Part shown: in pieces, positions 5,841 through 6,166 of the stretch
Layout of the letters: each line of letters opens with the position of its first letter
Position numbering within the stretch: the stretch's first letter is position 1
Notes under the pieces: generated by a model
What the model was told of the DNA's origin: nothing
The model's database searches: none
The model's input: the letters and a program-made list of their open reading frames with translations, nothing else
Assembly: GCA_038227745.1 (NCBI GenBank)
Contig: JBBRPS010000638.1
Coordinates: 1 to 6,166 of the forward strand
Origin: DASPXY01 sp038227745
GTDB lineage: Bacteria; Planctomycetota; Planctomycetia; Gemmatales; Gemmataceae
Length of the DNA: 6,166 nucleotides
Direction of reading: 5' to 3'
Position numbers and translations under genes: made by a program

Positions 5841-6166
5841 GTGAAGGGGCCGGGAGATCGATGTTGCCGCTGTCTCGGGGTAAGGCGGCCGCGGGTAATT
5901 AATCGGTCCGGGGAGGGGGAGGCGGGATGGTGATAGCCCACTTCTCCAACCCCGGCTGGCGCTGCAGGTGCTTCTCCGTCTCGCGCTTCTCTGCCTTGGT
6001 CCGCCGCACGCCCTTGTGGTACGTTTTGGTCACCCGCTCCACACGCGGCGGCTTCCCCTTCCAGCGCAGGTTGCCGGCGTAGCCCAGCACCGCCGCCTCG
6101 CTGTCCAACAACTCCCCCCGCCAGTAGTTCTCCAACGCCCCCCAGCAGCGCTCGATCGGGTTGTAC
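5841..6166 (-). mobile_element. End of an ISAzo13-like insertion sequence (partial)
   Basis: The 3' end of the transposase gene implies that one IS terminus lies shortly beyond its TAA, most likely between 5841 and 5898, in the 58 bases that separate it from the 5196-5840 gene. The other terminus is outside the window, so the terminal inverted repeat and target duplication cannot be defined; the left boundary given is the earliest possible one. Confidence 0.55.
5899..6166 (-). CDS. ISAzo13-like transposase, C-terminal part (5' cut by window)
   Basis: The minus frame is open from the right edge to TAA at 5901-5899, about 88 residues. It begins YNPIERCWGALENYWRGELL, followed by DSEAAVLGYAGNLRWKGKPP and VERVTKTYHKGVRRTKAEKR. 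The YNPIER.W..LE.yW.G.LLD block and the 'vTKtYekGVr' block are hallmarks of the C-terminal end of ISAzo13-family DDE transposases; the Glu in NPIERCWG is the likely last residue of the DDE triad. The end (EKWAITIPPPPPRTD) is a proline-rich tail. The N-terminal and central catalytic part lies outside the window, so intactness cannot be judged, but no stop or frameshift is seen here. The transposase reads toward the 5196-5840 gene. Confidence 0.85.
   Translation of the reverse strand, partial: YNPIERCWGALENYWRGELLDSEAAVLGYAGNLRWKGKPPRVERVTKTYHKGVRRTKAEKRETEKHLQRQPGLEKWAITIPPPPPRTD

Noticed and set aside
1..6166. CRISPR array, tRNA, defence island or new multi-gene system
   Set aside because: No regularly spaced repeats, cloverleaf-like segment, or defence-type gene cluster was seen. 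The two intact unknown genes are far apart, on opposite strands, and not linked by any shared signal.

Overview
The window is GC-rich bacterial DNA with strong GC3 codon bias. It looks like a large-genome planctomycete of the Gemmata type. This rests on recalled family likeness, not on a search: a cyclase C-terminus ending in FDPVWTPPGK, a Ser/Thr kinase whose N-terminal extension contains SDRNLLFGILALQMDF, a secreted protein of planctomycete style, and an ISAzo13-type transposase. No rRNA, tRNA, CRISPR array or recognisable riboswitch was seen.

Layout. Positions 1-269 (+) are the 3' end of an adenylate/guanylate cyclase-type gene that enters from the left edge. A gap of about 400 bases follows, containing a terminator-like hairpin for the opposite strand. 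Positions 667-1800 (-) encode an intact 377-residue exported protein of unknown function. Directly upstream of it on the same strand (1845-2653) is a wrecked Ser/Thr kinase gene. It keeps the N-terminal extension and the kinase N-lobe, but has an in-frame TAG and a one-base frameshift, and it stops just before the catalytic HRD loop.

From about 2654 to 5195 there is no convincing intact gene. The stretch holds eroded pieces: a nested inverted repeat (2816-2851), a coding-like piece on + (about 3096-3230), a HEAT-repeat-like piece on - (3231-3491), a helical conserved small protein or C-terminal fragment on - (3492-3806), a hydrophobic piece on + (3830-3934), and a frameshifted FG-GAP/VCBS repeat piece on - (4163-4645). 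This looks like a gene graveyard.

The right part has one intact gene, 5196-5840 (+), with a strong Shine-Dalgarno; it encodes a 214-residue soluble protein of unknown function. It runs tail to tail into the C-terminal part of an ISAzo13-like transposase (5899-6166, -), which is cut by the right edge.

I found no coherent new multi-gene system. The two intact unknown genes (667-1800 and 5196-5840) and the decay pattern next to an insertion sequence are the points of interest.
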